Assembly: GCF_021655115.1 (NCBI RefSeq) | Contig: NZ_PPXY01000038.1 | Coordinates: 1 to 64,000 of the forward strand | Length of the DNA stretch: 64,000 bases | Direction of reading: 5' to 3' | DNA from: Clostridium sp. Cult3 | Lineage (GTDB): Bacteria > Bacillota > Clostridia > Tissierellales > Tepidimicrobiaceae | Shown here: positions 7,943-16,941 of the stretch, one piece after another | How the letters are laid out: every line of letters begins with the position of its first letter | Position numbering within the stretch: the first letter of the stretch is position 1 | The notes under the pieces: generated by a model | The model's input: the letters and a program-made list of their open reading frames with translations, nothing else | What the model was told of the DNA's origin: nothing | The model's database searches: none | Made by a program: the position numbers and the translations under genes

Positions 7943-9298
7943 AGTTTTACCCATTAATTGATGCTTAGACAGATTTCCTTTATTCAAATCTAAAATCATG
8001 GAAAGATATAAAGATGCAATCATCAAATCTGGTTCGATTATCGTAGTAATTCGCTTAAGTTTGTTCCATTGAGATTTATTTTTTGTATCTTGACTAAAAT
8101 AAGCTAATAGCAATTTCTTATTGTCTTTGATTTTACTTCGAAGTTTGGTTCTATAACCTTTCATCTGCTTTTCTTCTACTATATATTCTATTTTTTTTAC
8201 ATACTCTTCATATTCTTTACTATTACATATTTCGTAAAATGTAGTGAGTATTTTATAGTTAAAATCCTTTAGTGTATATATATTATTTTTCTCTATTTCA
8301 AATATTTCTGCTGTCATCTCAGCCATAGCACTACAGATAGCAGTATTGGTATCCATTTCTATATCCATATGGGATTCAATGATTCTGAAGAATTTATATG
8401 TAATAAATCTTTTAATAGCCTTTGGGGTATCCTTTGAAATGCCCAGATTTTTACGAATTTCACTACGTGGGATAGTGCCAATATCCGGTTCTTCGTTATT
8501 AGATATATTAGGAACTAGATAATATATTTTGCCCTTTACTATTTTGAATGCCTTCATGGTATCTAAGTAGCCTAGTTGGATATTTCTTTTTGCCTGTTTA
8601 GGACTTATCTCCAGAGTTTTACCTAGATCATGCTCGCTTTTAATTTTTATTATGTTTAAATCATCACTACACTTGGATTTTGGCACAAACCCAGATATAT
8701 CTACAACTATTACATCATCTATTCCCTTCGATTCAATTAAGGATACAGGAACATTGTCGTAAAATCCTCCATCGATGTATTTTTTGTCGTCTATTTCTAT
8801 GGGTTTGAATACGGGAAAACATGCACTAGCCACTAGGTAGTCTACAAACTGCCCTTTAGGGATTTCATCTTTAAATACTTGAATAGGTTTTAAATCGCTT
8901 AGTGAAAAGGTTACAAGTCCAAAATCAATATAAGAATCTCGGATTCTCTCTTCATTAATATACTCATCTAATGTGTCTTTCAAAGGAGTAAGTTCCATTT
9001 TTTCTGAGGAAAACATACTTTTAAAAATATTAAATATGTTGAAATGTTTTTCATAAACCTTCTTTTCTTGCCATTGATTTTCATCTACATCTATGATTTG
9101 TTCTACCGAAAAGTTAGTCCAAGCCAGTTCACAAAGATCCTCATCTCCTTGAACTAGCATTGCTCCATTTATTGCGCTTATGGAAGTACCAGTTACAGCT
9201 GTTATCGGTATGTCTAGGTCTTGTAACGCTTTCCAGACCCCAATTTCATAGCTTCCTTTTGCTCCGCCACCAGACAACACCAATCCATAGCCTTTCAT
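7928..9298 (-). CDS. Patatin-like phospholipase family protein
   Basis: 456 residues from the ATG at 9298, which lies 9 bases after AGGAG; an upstream ATG at 9307 abuts that box. The patatin domain (first ~260 residues) has the oxyanion glycine motif LSGGGAKGSYEIGV, the nucleophile serine in GTSIS (S39), and the catalytic aspartate in YIDGGFYDNVPV (D176). The usual GXSXG elbow ends in glycine; here it ends in serine (GTSISAINGA). The C-terminal ~190 residues are lysine-rich, mainly helical and unrecognised. Family members are serine lipid acyl hydrolases (RssA-like). The substrate is unknown. Confidence 0.8.
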   Translation of the reverse strand: MKGYGLVLSGGGAKGSYEIGVWKALQDLDIPITAVTGTSISAINGAMLVQGDEDLCELAWTNFSVEQIIDVDENQWQEKKVYEKHFNIFNIFKSMFSSEKMELTPLKDTLDEYINEERIRDSYIDFGLVTFSLSDLKPIQVFKDEIPKGQFVDYLVASACFPVFKPIEIDDKKYIDGGFYDNVPVSLIESKGIDDVIVVDISGFVPKSKCSDDLNIIKIKSEHDLGKTLEISPKQAKRNIQLGYLDTMKAFKIVKGKIYYLVPNISNNEEPDIGTIPRSEIRKNLGISKDTPKAIKRFITYKFFRIIESHMDIEMDTNTAICSAMAEMTAEIFEIEKNNIYTLKDFNYKILTTFYEICNSKEYEEYVKKIEYIVEEKQMKGYRTKLRSKIKDNKKLLLAYFSQDTKNKSQWNKLKRITTIIEPDLMIASLYLSMILDLNKGNLSKHQLMGKTEGYI

Positions 9299-9333
9299 CT
9301 TTCTCATCTCCTAAAATGATTGGATCTATCTAT

Positions 9334-9362
9334 ATAATACAATATATTTAGAATTTTTTCAA
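9334..9362 (-). promoter_or_regulatory. Sigma-A-type promoter for the patatin gene
   Basis: On the minus strand, TTGAAA (9357-9362), a 17-base spacer and TATTAT (9334-9339) lie about 35 bases upstream of the start codon. Confidence 0.6.
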
Positions 9363-9520
9363 AATATTCAATATGATAGATGAAAAAAAGGTGAATTTTC
9401 ATGGAATTTGAACAAAGGAAAATGTTATACAATAATCGAATAAGCACACAAACTATTAACTATAATAAAGATTGAAGTAATTTAAGAAACTGGTGACGGA
9501 CTAACATATTGTATATTTAT

Positions 9521-9549
9521 ATACCCTGTAGGTTTGACCTACAGGGTAT
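9521..9549. terminator. Perfect 13-bp hairpin at the end of the ABC transporter operon
   Basis: ATACCCTGTAGGT (9521-9533), loop TTG, ACCTACAGGGTAT (9537-9549). It lies just beyond the stop of the minus-strand permease gene. The minus-strand sequence after it is AT-rich but lacks a clean T-run. Confidence 0.7.
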
Positions 9550-9575
9550 TGATATCATTTAGTGATGGCAAATTA

Positions 9576-10382
9576 TTAGTCTTGCCATTTCATAAATTTA
9601 TCTTCAAGTATAGCAATTCCTTTATACATAAGAGCTGAGATTAAAGCCAATATGAACACGCTCATCATCACTAGATCCAATCTAAACACTTGGCCACCAT
9701 ATACGATTAAATAGCCAATTCCTGCTTTGGATACTAAAAATTCACCTACAATTACTCCTACCCAGGATAAACCTATATTGACCTTTAATGTACTTATCAT
9801 AGTCGGAATGGAGTAAGGAATAACTACCTTTTTAAGAATTTGAAACTTTGTTGCACCGAAGGTTTGTAGAAGCCTTATTTTATCATCATCCACGGATATA
9901 AAGCTGACAAACATGTTCATTATAGTAATAACGATGGATACGGTAATAGCTGTAACAATTATACCAGAGTAGCCTGCTCCTACCCATATTATTATAATTG
10001 GTGCTAATGCTGTTTTGGGTAGACTATTCAATACCACTAAATAGGGATCCAGTACCCTTGCCCAAAAATCCGACCACCAAAGGCCTATGGCTATAAGGAT
10101 TCCCAATAAGGTACCTGCTATAAAGCCAACTATGGTTTCAAAAACAGAAATACCAACATGGTAAAACAGGTCTCCGTTCTTAGCATACTCTAGAAATAAC
10201 TTCCATATTCCTGATGGATAACTAGTCAAAAAGGTATCTATCCAATTAAACCGTGCTGCTATCTCCCATAATATTAGAACTAATATCAAAATAGTTATTT
10301 GGGTTAACAAAATAGTGTATTTTCTTTTTTTAACTTTTTTCAAGTATTCCCTATGTTCCTTAGATATTTGGTTATTAGACAT
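9576..10382 (-). CDS. ABC transporter permease, SsuC/TauC/ThiX type
   Basis: 268 residues from the ATG at 10382, which overlaps the end of the ATPase gene by 8 bases and has GGAAGGAG upstream. Six membrane segments are predicted by eye. The BPD permease EAA region is LLQTFGATKFQILKKVVIPYSIPTMIS, followed by GLSWVGVIVGEFLVSKAGIGYLI, typical of importers for sulfonates, nitrate, or thiamine and riboflavin precursors. The substrate cannot be decided because no substrate-binding protein gene is adjacent. Confidence 0.85.
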   Translation of the reverse strand: MSNNQISKEHREYLKKVKKRKYTILLTQITILILVLILWEIAARFNWIDTFLTSYPSGIWKLFLEYAKNGDLFYHVGISVFETIVGFIAGTLLGILIAIGLWWSDFWARVLDPYLVVLNSLPKTALAPIIIIWVGAGYSGIIVTAITVSIVITIMNMFVSFISVDDDKIRLLQTFGATKFQILKKVVIPYSIPTMISTLKVNIGLSWVGVIVGEFLVSKAGIGYLIVYGGQVFRLDLVMMSVFILALISALMYKGIAILEDKFMKWQD

Positions 10383-11154
10383 GAACATCCAGCTCCTTCC
10401 ATATTTTATTAAAATAATATCTAAATTCGGGAGCTTCACGACATTTTAAAGGAGTTCTTATCCCTTCAGGACAGGTTAAATCGATTTCAATAATATCCTT
10501 GATGGTAGCAGGTCTATTAGTAAGGATTAGGATCCTATCTGAAAGGGATATGGCCTCAGCAATATCATGGGTAACTAATAGAGCTGTTTTTTTCTCCCTT
10601 TTCAAAATTATACCGATTTCATCGGCAATAGCTAGTCTTGTCTGGTAATCCAAAGCTGAAAAGGGTTCATCTAACAGCAGTAGATTTGGTTCAACTATCA
10701 ATGTTCTTATGAGGGCTGCTCTTTGTCTCATTCCACCAGAAAGCTGTCTAGGATACATGTCCTTGAAATCCCCTAATCCATAGCTATCCAGTAACTTTTC
10801 AGCATGTTTGTAGGAATTTTCATCTATTTTTCCTCTCACCTCAAGACCTAATACTACATTTTGAAAAATAGTTCTCCATTCAAAAAGGTGATCCCTTTGA
10901 AACATGTATCCTACGTCTTCAGAAGGTTTTTCTACTTTTTTCCCATTAACTAGTACTTCCCCTGAAGTAGGAGTAATTAGACCAGCAATTATTGAAAGTA
11001 GAGTGGATTTACCACAACCACTAGGGCCGACAATTCCTACTATTTCACCTTCAAAAACCTTAAAATCTATATTTTCGAGGGCTTTTGTTTCACCTCCTAA
11101 AGTGTGATATATCATTCCTATATTTTTAATTTCAACTATTGTTTTTTTATCCAT
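10375..11154 (-). CDS. ABC transporter ATP-binding protein, SsuB/TauB/ThiZ type
   Basis: 259 residues. Walker A is GPSGCGKST, the Q-loop region is GYMFQRDHLFEWRTIFQNV, the signature is LSGGMRQR, Walker B is LLLLDEPFSALD, and the H-loop is LVTHD. It is the first gene of a two-gene minus-strand operon with the permease; AAAGGAGAG precedes the ATG. The cognate periplasmic-type binding protein is missing from the neighbourhood, so either it is encoded elsewhere or the pair is shared. The DHLFEWRT stretch is typical of the taurine/nitrate/HMP-precursor subfamily. Confidence 0.9.
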   Translation of the reverse strand: MDKKTIVEIKNIGMIYHTLGGETKALENIDFKVFEGEIVGIVGPSGCGKSTLLSIIAGLITPTSGEVLVNGKKVEKPSEDVGYMFQRDHLFEWRTIFQNVVLGLEVRGKIDENSYKHAEKLLDSYGLGDFKDMYPRQLSGGMRQRAALIRTLIVEPNLLLLDEPFSALDYQTRLAIADEIGIILKREKKTALLVTHDIAEAISLSDRILILTNRPATIKDIIEIDLTCPEGIRTPLKCREAPEFRYYFNKIWKELDVHV

Positions 11155-11298
11155 ATCAAACTCTCCTTTAAAAGGACATATGATACTTTATAATATTCAT
11201 TAGAAAATATTATGTGAATAAGGGCCACATATTTGAAAGCAATACTATAAAATAAATGATATAATAATAAAAGTTAATCAAAGAAGGGGGTTATTGCA

Positions 11299-11877
11299 TT
11301 GCATCAATACAAAGGAAAATTAATAGTTCACACTGGCTCTATGTTCTCGGGGAAGACCTCCAGCTTGGAGAAGGATGTGAAAAGATTTAATATAGCTAAA
11401 TATAAGACTGTAGCTTTTAAGCCAGCTGTGGATAGTAGGTATAAAAGAAATGAAATAGTTACCCACGATTTAACTTCCATGAGTGCCATTCTAGTTAATG
11501 ATATAGATGAAATAATCGAATATGCTGATGAGTTGAAACCAGATGTAATTGCCATAGATGAGGTTCAATTTTTAGGTGGTTCTGTAAATAGGACTATTGA
11601 AGGAATAAACGGTTTTTTAGAAAGAGATTTAACCGTTGTAGTAGCGGGGCTGGACATGGATTTTACTGGCAGGCCCTTTGAAGTAGTTAAGGAGTTAATG
11701 CCCATAGCAGATTACTTGTACAAACATCATGCTGTATGTGTAAAATGTGGAACAGATGCATGGGTCAGTAATAGAAAATCTAAGGATCAGGAAAGAATTA
11801 AGATTGGAGCTTCTGACGAGTACGAGCCTTTATGTAGAAAATGTTTTTTAAAAGAGAAGGGGAATGTGATAGACTAA
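11299..11877 (+). CDS. tdk: Thymidine kinase (type II)
   Basis: 192 residues. P-loop GSMFSGKT (13-20), catalytic glutamate in AIDEVQF (E88), lasso and nucleoside-binding region AGLDMDFTGRPFE, and a structural zinc site from C147, C150, C179 and C182 (CVKC and CRKC). It phosphorylates thymidine in pyrimidine salvage. The start is TTG at 11299 with AAGGGGG 8 bases upstream; no better ATG exists before the P-loop. nudC follows after 19 bases, probably in the same transcript. Confidence 0.93.
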   Translation: MHQYKGKLIVHTGSMFSGKTSSLEKDVKRFNIAKYKTVAFKPAVDSRYKRNEIVTHDLTSMSAILVNDIDEIIEYADELKPDVIAIDEVQFLGGSVNRTIEGINGFLERDLTVVVAGLDMDFTGRPFEVVKELMPIADYLYKHHAVCVKCGTDAWVSNRKSKDQERIKIGASDEYEPLCRKCFLKEKGNVID

Positions 11878-11896
11878 TAAACATGAGGTGATATGT

Positions 11897-12727
11897 ATGG
11901 ATGATTATATATTATTTGAACCATCGGTTAAGCCATTACATAGGAGAAGTGATAAAGACTATTGGTTTTTGTTTAAAGATAATAAGCTATTAACTATAGA
12001 AAGTAAAAATAAAATTCAAATTCCTCGATGGGAGTATATAGAGCATTTGAATATTTCCATATACAATATTCAATATATGGGCGCCTTTTGTGGACATAAC
12101 TGTTATTGTGGTGAAGTAGCTGATGATATTGGCGAAGAAAATGTTGTTTTTTTAGATTTAAAGACTTTATCTAATACTGTGGATGAAGATACGTATACAC
12201 TAAGCTCTAAAGCTAATCTATTATTAAACTGGTTAAAGCTAAACCAATATTGTGGCGTATGTGGCTCTAAAATGTATAAGAAAGACAGTCCTTCAGAAAG
12301 AGCAATGGTATGCTCTAATTGTGGCAATACTACTTGGCCTAGGACTTCCCCGGCAATTATAGTGGCAGTTGTAAAGGAAGATAAGCTGTTATTAGCTCAA
12401 AATAGACAATTTCCAAACCGAATGTATAGCGTTATAGCTGGATTTGTTGAATACGGAGAAACTTTTGAAGAATGTGTAAAAAGGGAAGTGTATGAGGAAG
12501 TAGGAATTAAGGTAAAGAATATTAAATACTTTGGTTCTCAGCCTTGGCCCTATCCCAATTCTATGATGATAGGCTTTACAGCGGAATACTTAGATGGAGA
12601 GATAGAAGCAGATGGGAAGGAAATAGTCCATGCTGGCTGGTTTTCTAAAGAGGAAATACCAGGAATGTATAATAAATCCATAAGCATAGGTTCAGAGTTA
12701 ATAGAATGGTTTTTGGGAAATAATTAG
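11897..12727 (+). CDS. nudC: NAD(+) diphosphatase (NudC-type Nudix hydrolase)
   Basis: 276 residues from ATG 11897 (GAGGTG box 6 bases upstream; a GTG at 11888 is part of that box). A four-cysteine zinc ribbon (C119, C122, C139, C142) precedes the Nudix domain. The Nudix box is GFVEYGETFEECVKREVYEEVGI. The NudC-specific motif SQPWPYPNSMM follows it. The enzyme hydrolyses NAD(H) to NMN(H) plus AMP and can remove NAD caps from RNA. It lies downstream of thymidine kinase, and a strong terminator ends the unit. Confidence 0.9.
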   Translation: MDDYILFEPSVKPLHRRSDKDYWFLFKDNKLLTIESKNKIQIPRWEYIEHLNISIYNIQYMGAFCGHNCYCGEVADDIGEENVVFLDLKTLSNTVDEDTYTLSSKANLLLNWLKLNQYCGVCGSKMYKKDSPSERAMVCSNCGNTTWPRTSPAIIVAVVKEDKLLLAQNRQFPNRMYSVIAGFVEYGETFEECVKREVYEEVGIKVKNIKYFGSQPWPYPNSMMIGFTAEYLDGEIEADGKEIVHAGWFSKEEIPGMYNKSISIGSELIEWFLGNN

Positions 12728-12746
12728 GTTATTAGTTTGGTCAACT

Positions 12747-12780
12747 ATAAAACCCCTTCCTCTAGAGGAGGGGGTTTTAG
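12747..12780. terminator. Bidirectional terminator between nudC and the DUF4097 gene
   Basis: AAAACCCCTTCCTC pairs with GAGGAGGGGGTTTT around a short TA loop, with A-run on one side and T-run on the other, so it can serve both convergent transcripts. Confidence 0.85.
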
Positions 12781-12797
12781 TTGATTGTTCTATGATA

Positions 12798-13841
12798 CTA
12801 TTTAGAATTAATACTTATATCCCCTGAACTAGTGGTAATATTTATAGAATTTGTACCATTACCAACTTTTCCAGATAGATTGTTCTTTAATTTCCCAGTA
12901 ATTGTTACTGGAAAATTTGATTCAATTTCTCCAGAGAAGGTATTGGCATCTAAATTAAAGTTAGAATTACTAGGTAATATTACCTTTACATCTCCTGAGC
13001 TGGCAGTTATGCCGACATTATTATTAAAGGTTTTATAGTCTAAATGTATATCCCCTGAGCTAGTAGTTATATTTATATCCCCTGTAAAGTTATATATCTC
13101 AATATCGCCAGAACTGGCTAAGAAGCTACTATTCTGGGATTTTATATTCTTAAGCTCCTGTTCTCCAGAAGAAGTTTCTATAGATAGATTATCTAAATTC
13201 ATATCATATACTTGTATATCTCCAGAACTAGCAGTTAAATCTAAATCCATTAGTTCTAGTTTTGAAATCTTTATGTCTCCTGAAGAAGTAATAGTTCTAA
13301 TATTATATTTAAAGTCCATAGGTACATATATATCAAGTTTTAGATTGGAATTATATACACTATAGGAATTGGAATTACCTTTTTTAGCAACTATATAGAG
13401 AGTGTTATTAGATTTATTTGTTTCTAGCTTAGGGATATAGCTAGACTCAACATAGCCATTATAATGGATTTTTACATCTTCTCTTTTTTCAGGTATTATA
13501 TTTATATCAATAAAAGGAGTTTCTATATCGATATTTTTGATCCCTTTTATATCTTCTAATTTTTCTTCATCTATATCCTTTTTTATTAAGTTTTTAGTAT
13601 TTTTACCCCATATACCTTTAAATCCTACCTTTACCTGTTCATCTCCATCTACAATATGGATACCTCCAGGGCCTATATTTACTGCTGAATTTCCATCCCT
13701 TATATCTATGCCATCAAAGGCAATATTAATTCCTTGTCTATCATAGATATTAAAACCATAGCGATTTAGAGACAAGAGTCCTACCCCAAAAGCAACCAGT
13801 GCAACGCCAACCAATATAAGTACTAATTTTTTAGTAGTCAT
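12798..13841 (-). CDS. Membrane-anchored DUF4097 beta-repeat protein
   Basis: 347 residues. One N-terminal transmembrane helix (about residues 6-24) is followed by an extracytoplasmic domain built from repeated beta strands. The TSSGD/ASSGDI motif occurs about seven times (for example ITSSGDIKI, ASSGDIQVYDM, TSSGEQELKN, TSSGDIHL), which is the DUF4097 parallel beta-solenoid pattern. It is third in the padR-DUF1700-DUF4097 operon, 12 bases after DUF1700. In other Firmicutes this trio is linked to envelope stress or antimicrobial peptide sensing. The exact role is not known from sequence. Confidence 0.8.
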   Translation of the reverse strand: MTTKKLVLILVGVALVAFGVGLLSLNRYGFNIYDRQGINIAFDGIDIRDGNSAVNIGPGGIHIVDGDEQVKVGFKGIWGKNTKNLIKKDIDEEKLEDIKGIKNIDIETPFIDINIIPEKREDVKIHYNGYVESSYIPKLETNKSNNTLYIVAKKGNSNSYSVYNSNLKLDIYVPMDFKYNIRTITSSGDIKISKLELMDLDLTASSGDIQVYDMNLDNLSIETSSGEQELKNIKSQNSSFLASSGDIEIYNFTGDINITTSSGDIHLDYKTFNNNVGITASSGDVKVILPSNSNFNLDANTFSGEIESNFPVTITGKLKNNLSGKVGNGTNSINITTSSGDISINSK

Positions 13842-13853
13842 TATTAATACCCC

Positions 13854-14423
13854 CTATCTTTTAATAATATCTATATTCCATCTTAAGTATTTGATGGTCC
13901 CTTGATACAGTAGTTTAGTTAAATAAAAACTACCTATCATGATCAATACCCCTAGAGCAGTCAACCCTATTCCGAAGGATATAGAGGTTATAGGATGCAT
14001 CCCTACATTTATTCTATATGGCAGAAAGGGTGCTGCTATAGTACCAAAGAAGGATCCGACTCCTCCTATAATAAACCCTACTGAAATAGCGTATAAGGCG
14101 AATAACAATCCTACTATTGCGATAAAAGGGCCTAATACGATGACTAGATTAAAAAACCCTAATGCCATAGCTGCTAAAATAGCTTTGAATAGATTTCCAG
14201 GCGAAGGGTTATTTTCCGCTGTTGTTATTGTAGCTGATGCTCTGTAGGTTTTAGAGATATTCCTTGGATTTCCTAATTCCTTTGCAATCTCCTCTTCAGT
14301 TTTGCCTTTAGACAACCCTATATCAAAATGTTCCTCATAATCATATAGTATATCTTCAATTTCCTCTTCTGAAATTCCCTTTAGTCCATTGCGTAGTTGT
14401 TCCATAAATTCAATCCTATTCAC
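13854..14423 (-). CDS. DUF1700 (HAAS-domain) membrane protein
   Basis: 189 residues from GTG 14423 ([10 protein letters not shown]), which matches the usual N-terminus of the family; AGGGG lies 8 bases upstream. An N-terminal helical HAAS segment ([40 protein letters not shown]) precedes several hydrophobic helices from about residue 78 on. HAAS domains pair with PadR regulators, apparently linking membrane sensing to transcription. The start overlaps the 3' end of padR by 8 bases, so translation is probably coupled. Confidence 0.85.
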   Translation of the reverse strand: MNRIEFMEQLRNGLKGISEEEIEDILYDYEEHFDIGLSKGKTEEEIAKELGNPRNISKTYRASATITTAENNPSPGNLFKAILAAMALGFFNLVIVLGPFIAIVGLLFALYAISVGFIIGGVGSFFGTIAAPFLPYRINVGMHPITSISFGIGLTALGVLIMIGSFYLTKLLYQGTIKYLRWNIDIIKR

Positions 14424-14736
14424 TAAAATCACCCCTTATTATCTTATTTACCCCTATGGTGAAATTTTGCCATTCTTCTACTAACTCTTCATAAGCTCTT
14501 TCACCTACCTCAGTAATCCTATAGTATTTCCTAGGTGGGCCTTCTTGAGATTCTTGTAAATAGGTAGTAACATATCCTTCCTTTCTAAACCTCCTAAGAA
14601 GGGGATAGATTGTTCCTTCTGATATATTGATATATTTAGATATGTGCTCTACTAATTCATATCCATAATAGTCCCTTCTGATAAGTAATGATAAAACGCA
14701 TAGCTCCAATACTCCTTTTTTAAATTGTATATTCAT
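14416..14736 (-). CDS. PadR family transcriptional regulator
   Basis: 106 residues from ATG 14736 (GGAAGGG box 6 bases upstream; an in-frame TTG at 14751 overlaps the box). Winged-helix PadR domain: [46 protein letters not shown] and the beta wing [20 protein letters not shown]. It probably represses its own operon with DUF1700 and DUF4097 and responds to an envelope signal. A consensus-like promoter lies just upstream. Confidence 0.9.
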   Translation of the reverse strand: MNIQFKKGVLELCVLSLLIRRDYYGYELVEHISKYINISEGTIYPLLRRFRKEGYVTTYLQESQEGPPRKYYRITEVGERAYEELVEEWQNFTIGVNKIIRGDFSE

Positions 14737-14765
14737 AGGCATCCCTTCCAATTACATTTGACTAT

Positions 14766-14794
14766 ATTATATACTATGCTATCTTTTATTGCAA
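14766..14794 (-). promoter_or_regulatory. Sigma-A-type promoter for the padR operon
   Basis: On the minus strand TTGCAA (14789-14794), a 17-base spacer and a perfect TATAAT (14766-14771), about 30 bases before the padR start. A PadR operator would be expected to overlap it, but I cannot define one. Confidence 0.75.
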
Positions 14795-14806
14795 GGTACT
14801 GTTTAT

Positions 14807-14838
14807 AAAAAAATAGCTGCAGTTAAATGCAGCTAAAA
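14807..14838 (-). terminator. Rho-independent terminator of rodA
   Basis: TAGCTGCA (14814-14821) and TGCAGCTA (14828-14835) form a hairpin, followed on the minus strand by seven T. The stem overlaps the last codons and stop of rodA. Confidence 0.85.
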
Positions 14839-15939
14839 ATTGAGACCTTCTTTATGAACCCCTACACTTAGCGCCATTCCTATGCATATCAAATTGACTA
14901 GTTGGAAAGTTCCTCCGTAACTCATAAAAGGTAAAGGAATACCAGTTATAGGCATAAGGCCGATGGTCATCCCTATATTTTCCCAAATGTGAATTAGAAA
15001 CATAGCTGCAAATCCAATTACCATTAAGGATCCAAATGTATCCTTGCTATTTCGGGCAATCATTATAAGCCTAAATAGCATGATAAAGTACAATAGAATT
15101 AGAATCAATCCACCAATCAATCCAAGTTCTTCACCAACTACAGCAAATATGAAATCTGTTTGTTTCTCTGGTAGATAGTTGTACTGGGTTTGAGTACCTT
15201 GAAACAATCCTCTACCGAATACCTTTCCTGATCCTATGGCAATTCTTGATTGCATAGCTTGATAACCCGTTCCAGAGGTGTCCCTTTCAGGATCTAAGAA
15301 AGTAAATATTCTATCCCTCTGATAGGGCTTTAGGGAAAACCATAATATAGGTAAAGATATTATACCTATTAAAAAAGCATAGCCTATATATTTCCAATCT
15401 ATACCTGCGGCAAACAACATGACTACTACGAAGAAAACTACCACTACGGCTGTACCAAAGTCCGGTTGTTTAGCTATTAACAGGATAGGAATTCCAGCTA
15501 AAGCGAGTATTTTTAACACGGTTAATGGTTGATTAATTTCATTTTTATTTTTATCAATATATTTTGCTAAAAATATGATAATCCCTACCTTTGCAATTTC
15601 GGCAGGCTGAAATACAAAACCTCCAATTTTCAACCAAGAATCCGAGCCCCATTGTTCTGCGCCAATTCCAAATAATGCTACGGCTACTAATAGCCCGACG
15701 GATATCACATAAATGGGTATGTAGAATTTGCCTATAAACTGATAATCTAATAGGACAAAAAATACTATGGCTATAACACCCAATATGGTAGAAATAGCTT
15801 GTACCTTTACATGGCGATTGGTATCAAAGCTTAAGGTAGCAGATTTAATCATAACTATTCCATATATACATAATAGCAATACCGTTATAAATAGTGCCAA
15901 ATCGAATCTTTTGAAGGATTTCTTTTTAAGATTAAACAT
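14833..15939 (-). CDS. rodA: Rod-shape-determining peptidoglycan glycosyltransferase RodA
   Basis: 368 residues, SEDS family with about ten membrane segments. Typical blocks are FQPAEIAKVGIIIFLAKYI, KQPDFGTAVVV, GSGKVFGRGLFQGTQTQYNYLPEKQTDFIFAVVGEELG and MPITGIPLPFMSYGGT. The aspartate in the EKQTDFIF loop is at the catalytic position of SEDS polymerases. It polymerises lipid II for cell elongation with a class B PBP, which is not in this window. Being monocistronic with its own terminator is consistent with RodA rather than FtsW or SpoVE, which usually sit in the mur cluster. Confidence 0.87.
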   Translation of the reverse strand: MFNLKKKSFKRFDLALFITVLLLCIYGIVMIKSATLSFDTNRHVKVQAISTILGVIAIVFFVLLDYQFIGKFYIPIYVISVGLLVAVALFGIGAEQWGSDSWLKIGGFVFQPAEIAKVGIIIFLAKYIDKNKNEINQPLTVLKILALAGIPILLIAKQPDFGTAVVVVFFVVVMLFAAGIDWKYIGYAFLIGIISLPILWFSLKPYQRDRIFTFLDPERDTSGTGYQAMQSRIAIGSGKVFGRGLFQGTQTQYNYLPEKQTDFIFAVVGEELGLIGGLILILLYFIMLFRLIMIARNSKDTFGSLMVIGFAAMFLIHIWENIGMTIGLMPITGIPLPFMSYGGTFQLVNLICIGMALSVGVHKEGLNF

Positions 15940-16108
15940 AGTGTGTACTCCTTTATATAGTGTATAGAATAAATTATATCATATTTTCAAATATAAAAAA
16001 CAGTAAATATAATGAAATAGAAAGAGGTTTCTCATATATTTGTATATAAATGGCTTAATGGATACTAATTATGGTATCATATATATGAATATTAGAAAGG
16101 GTGATTAG

Positions 16109-16936
16109 ATGTATATTGGTTGTCACTTAAGTATTGCAAAGGGATATGAGAATGTGGCCAGATCTGCATTGGACATAGGAGCAAATGTATTCCAATTTTT
16201 CAGCAGAAATCCCAGGGGTTCATCTTCTAAGGCCTTAGATATGAAGGATGTAGAGAATATGAATAGGATATTAGAAACAAATGATTTTGGACCATTATTA
16301 GCTCATGCTCCCTATATTATAAACTTAGCTTCCTATAAACCAAATATATATGGAATGGCAAAGGGAATATTAAAAGAGGATTATGAAAAATTAAACAAGC
16401 TATCCATACCTTATTTTACCTTTCATCCAGGGAATCATGTGGGAAAAGGAACGGAATATGGAATTGAAAGGATTACAGGGGCTTTAAATGAGATAATCAC
16501 AGGTAAAGAAACTACTATGTTACTGCTAGAGACTATGGCAGGTCAGGGTACGGAGCTAGGAAAAACTTTTCAGGAAATGAAGGGGATAATAGATAGGGTA
16601 GAGCATAATGAATTGATTGGGATCTGTTTAGATACTTGCCATGTTCATGCAGCTGGCTACGATATTGTAGATGATTTAGATGGGGTATTAGAAGAGTTTG
16701 ACCAAATAATAGGATTAGATAGGCTAAAGGCTATACATTTAAATGACAATATGATGGATTTTGGCAGCAAAAAAGATAGACATGCAAAAATAGGGGAAGG
16801 TACTATTGGGCTAGAAGCAATAAAAAACATAATAAATCATCCTATCCTAAAGGATATTCCATTTTATCTAGAAACCCCTAACGAATTAGAGGGATATAAA
16901 AAAGAGATTGAATTATTAAAGGGTTTAAGGTATTAG
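16109..16936 (+). CDS. nfo: Deoxyribonuclease IV (AP endonuclease family 2)
   Basis: 275 residues, TIM barrel. Family blocks with metal-binding residues are visible: GCHLSIAKG, AHAPYIINLAS, FHPGNH, LLLETMAGQGTELG, GICLDTCHVHAAGYD, KAIHLNDNMMDFGSKKDRHAKIGEG and YLETPNE. The enzyme cuts 5' to abasic sites in base excision repair using three zinc ions. The ATG follows GAAAGGGTGAT. The gene is divergent from rodA and convergent with the TtcA-like gene, with only 5 bases between stops. Confidence 0.92.
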   Translation: MYIGCHLSIAKGYENVARSALDIGANVFQFFSRNPRGSSSKALDMKDVENMNRILETNDFGPLLAHAPYIINLASYKPNIYGMAKGILKEDYEKLNKLSIPYFTFHPGNHVGKGTEYGIERITGALNEIITGKETTMLLLETMAGQGTELGKTFQEMKGIIDRVEHNELIGICLDTCHVHAAGYDIVDDLDGVLEEFDQIIGLDRLKAIHLNDNMMDFGSKKDRHAKIGEGTIGLEAIKNIINHPILKDIPFYLETPNELEGYKKEIELLKGLRY

Positions 16937-16941
16937 GGAAT

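Noticed and set aside
13537-13746. Plus-strand reading frame across the DUF4097 gene
   Set aside because: It is an antisense shadow with no ribosome site; the minus-strand protein has clear repeat structure and operon context.
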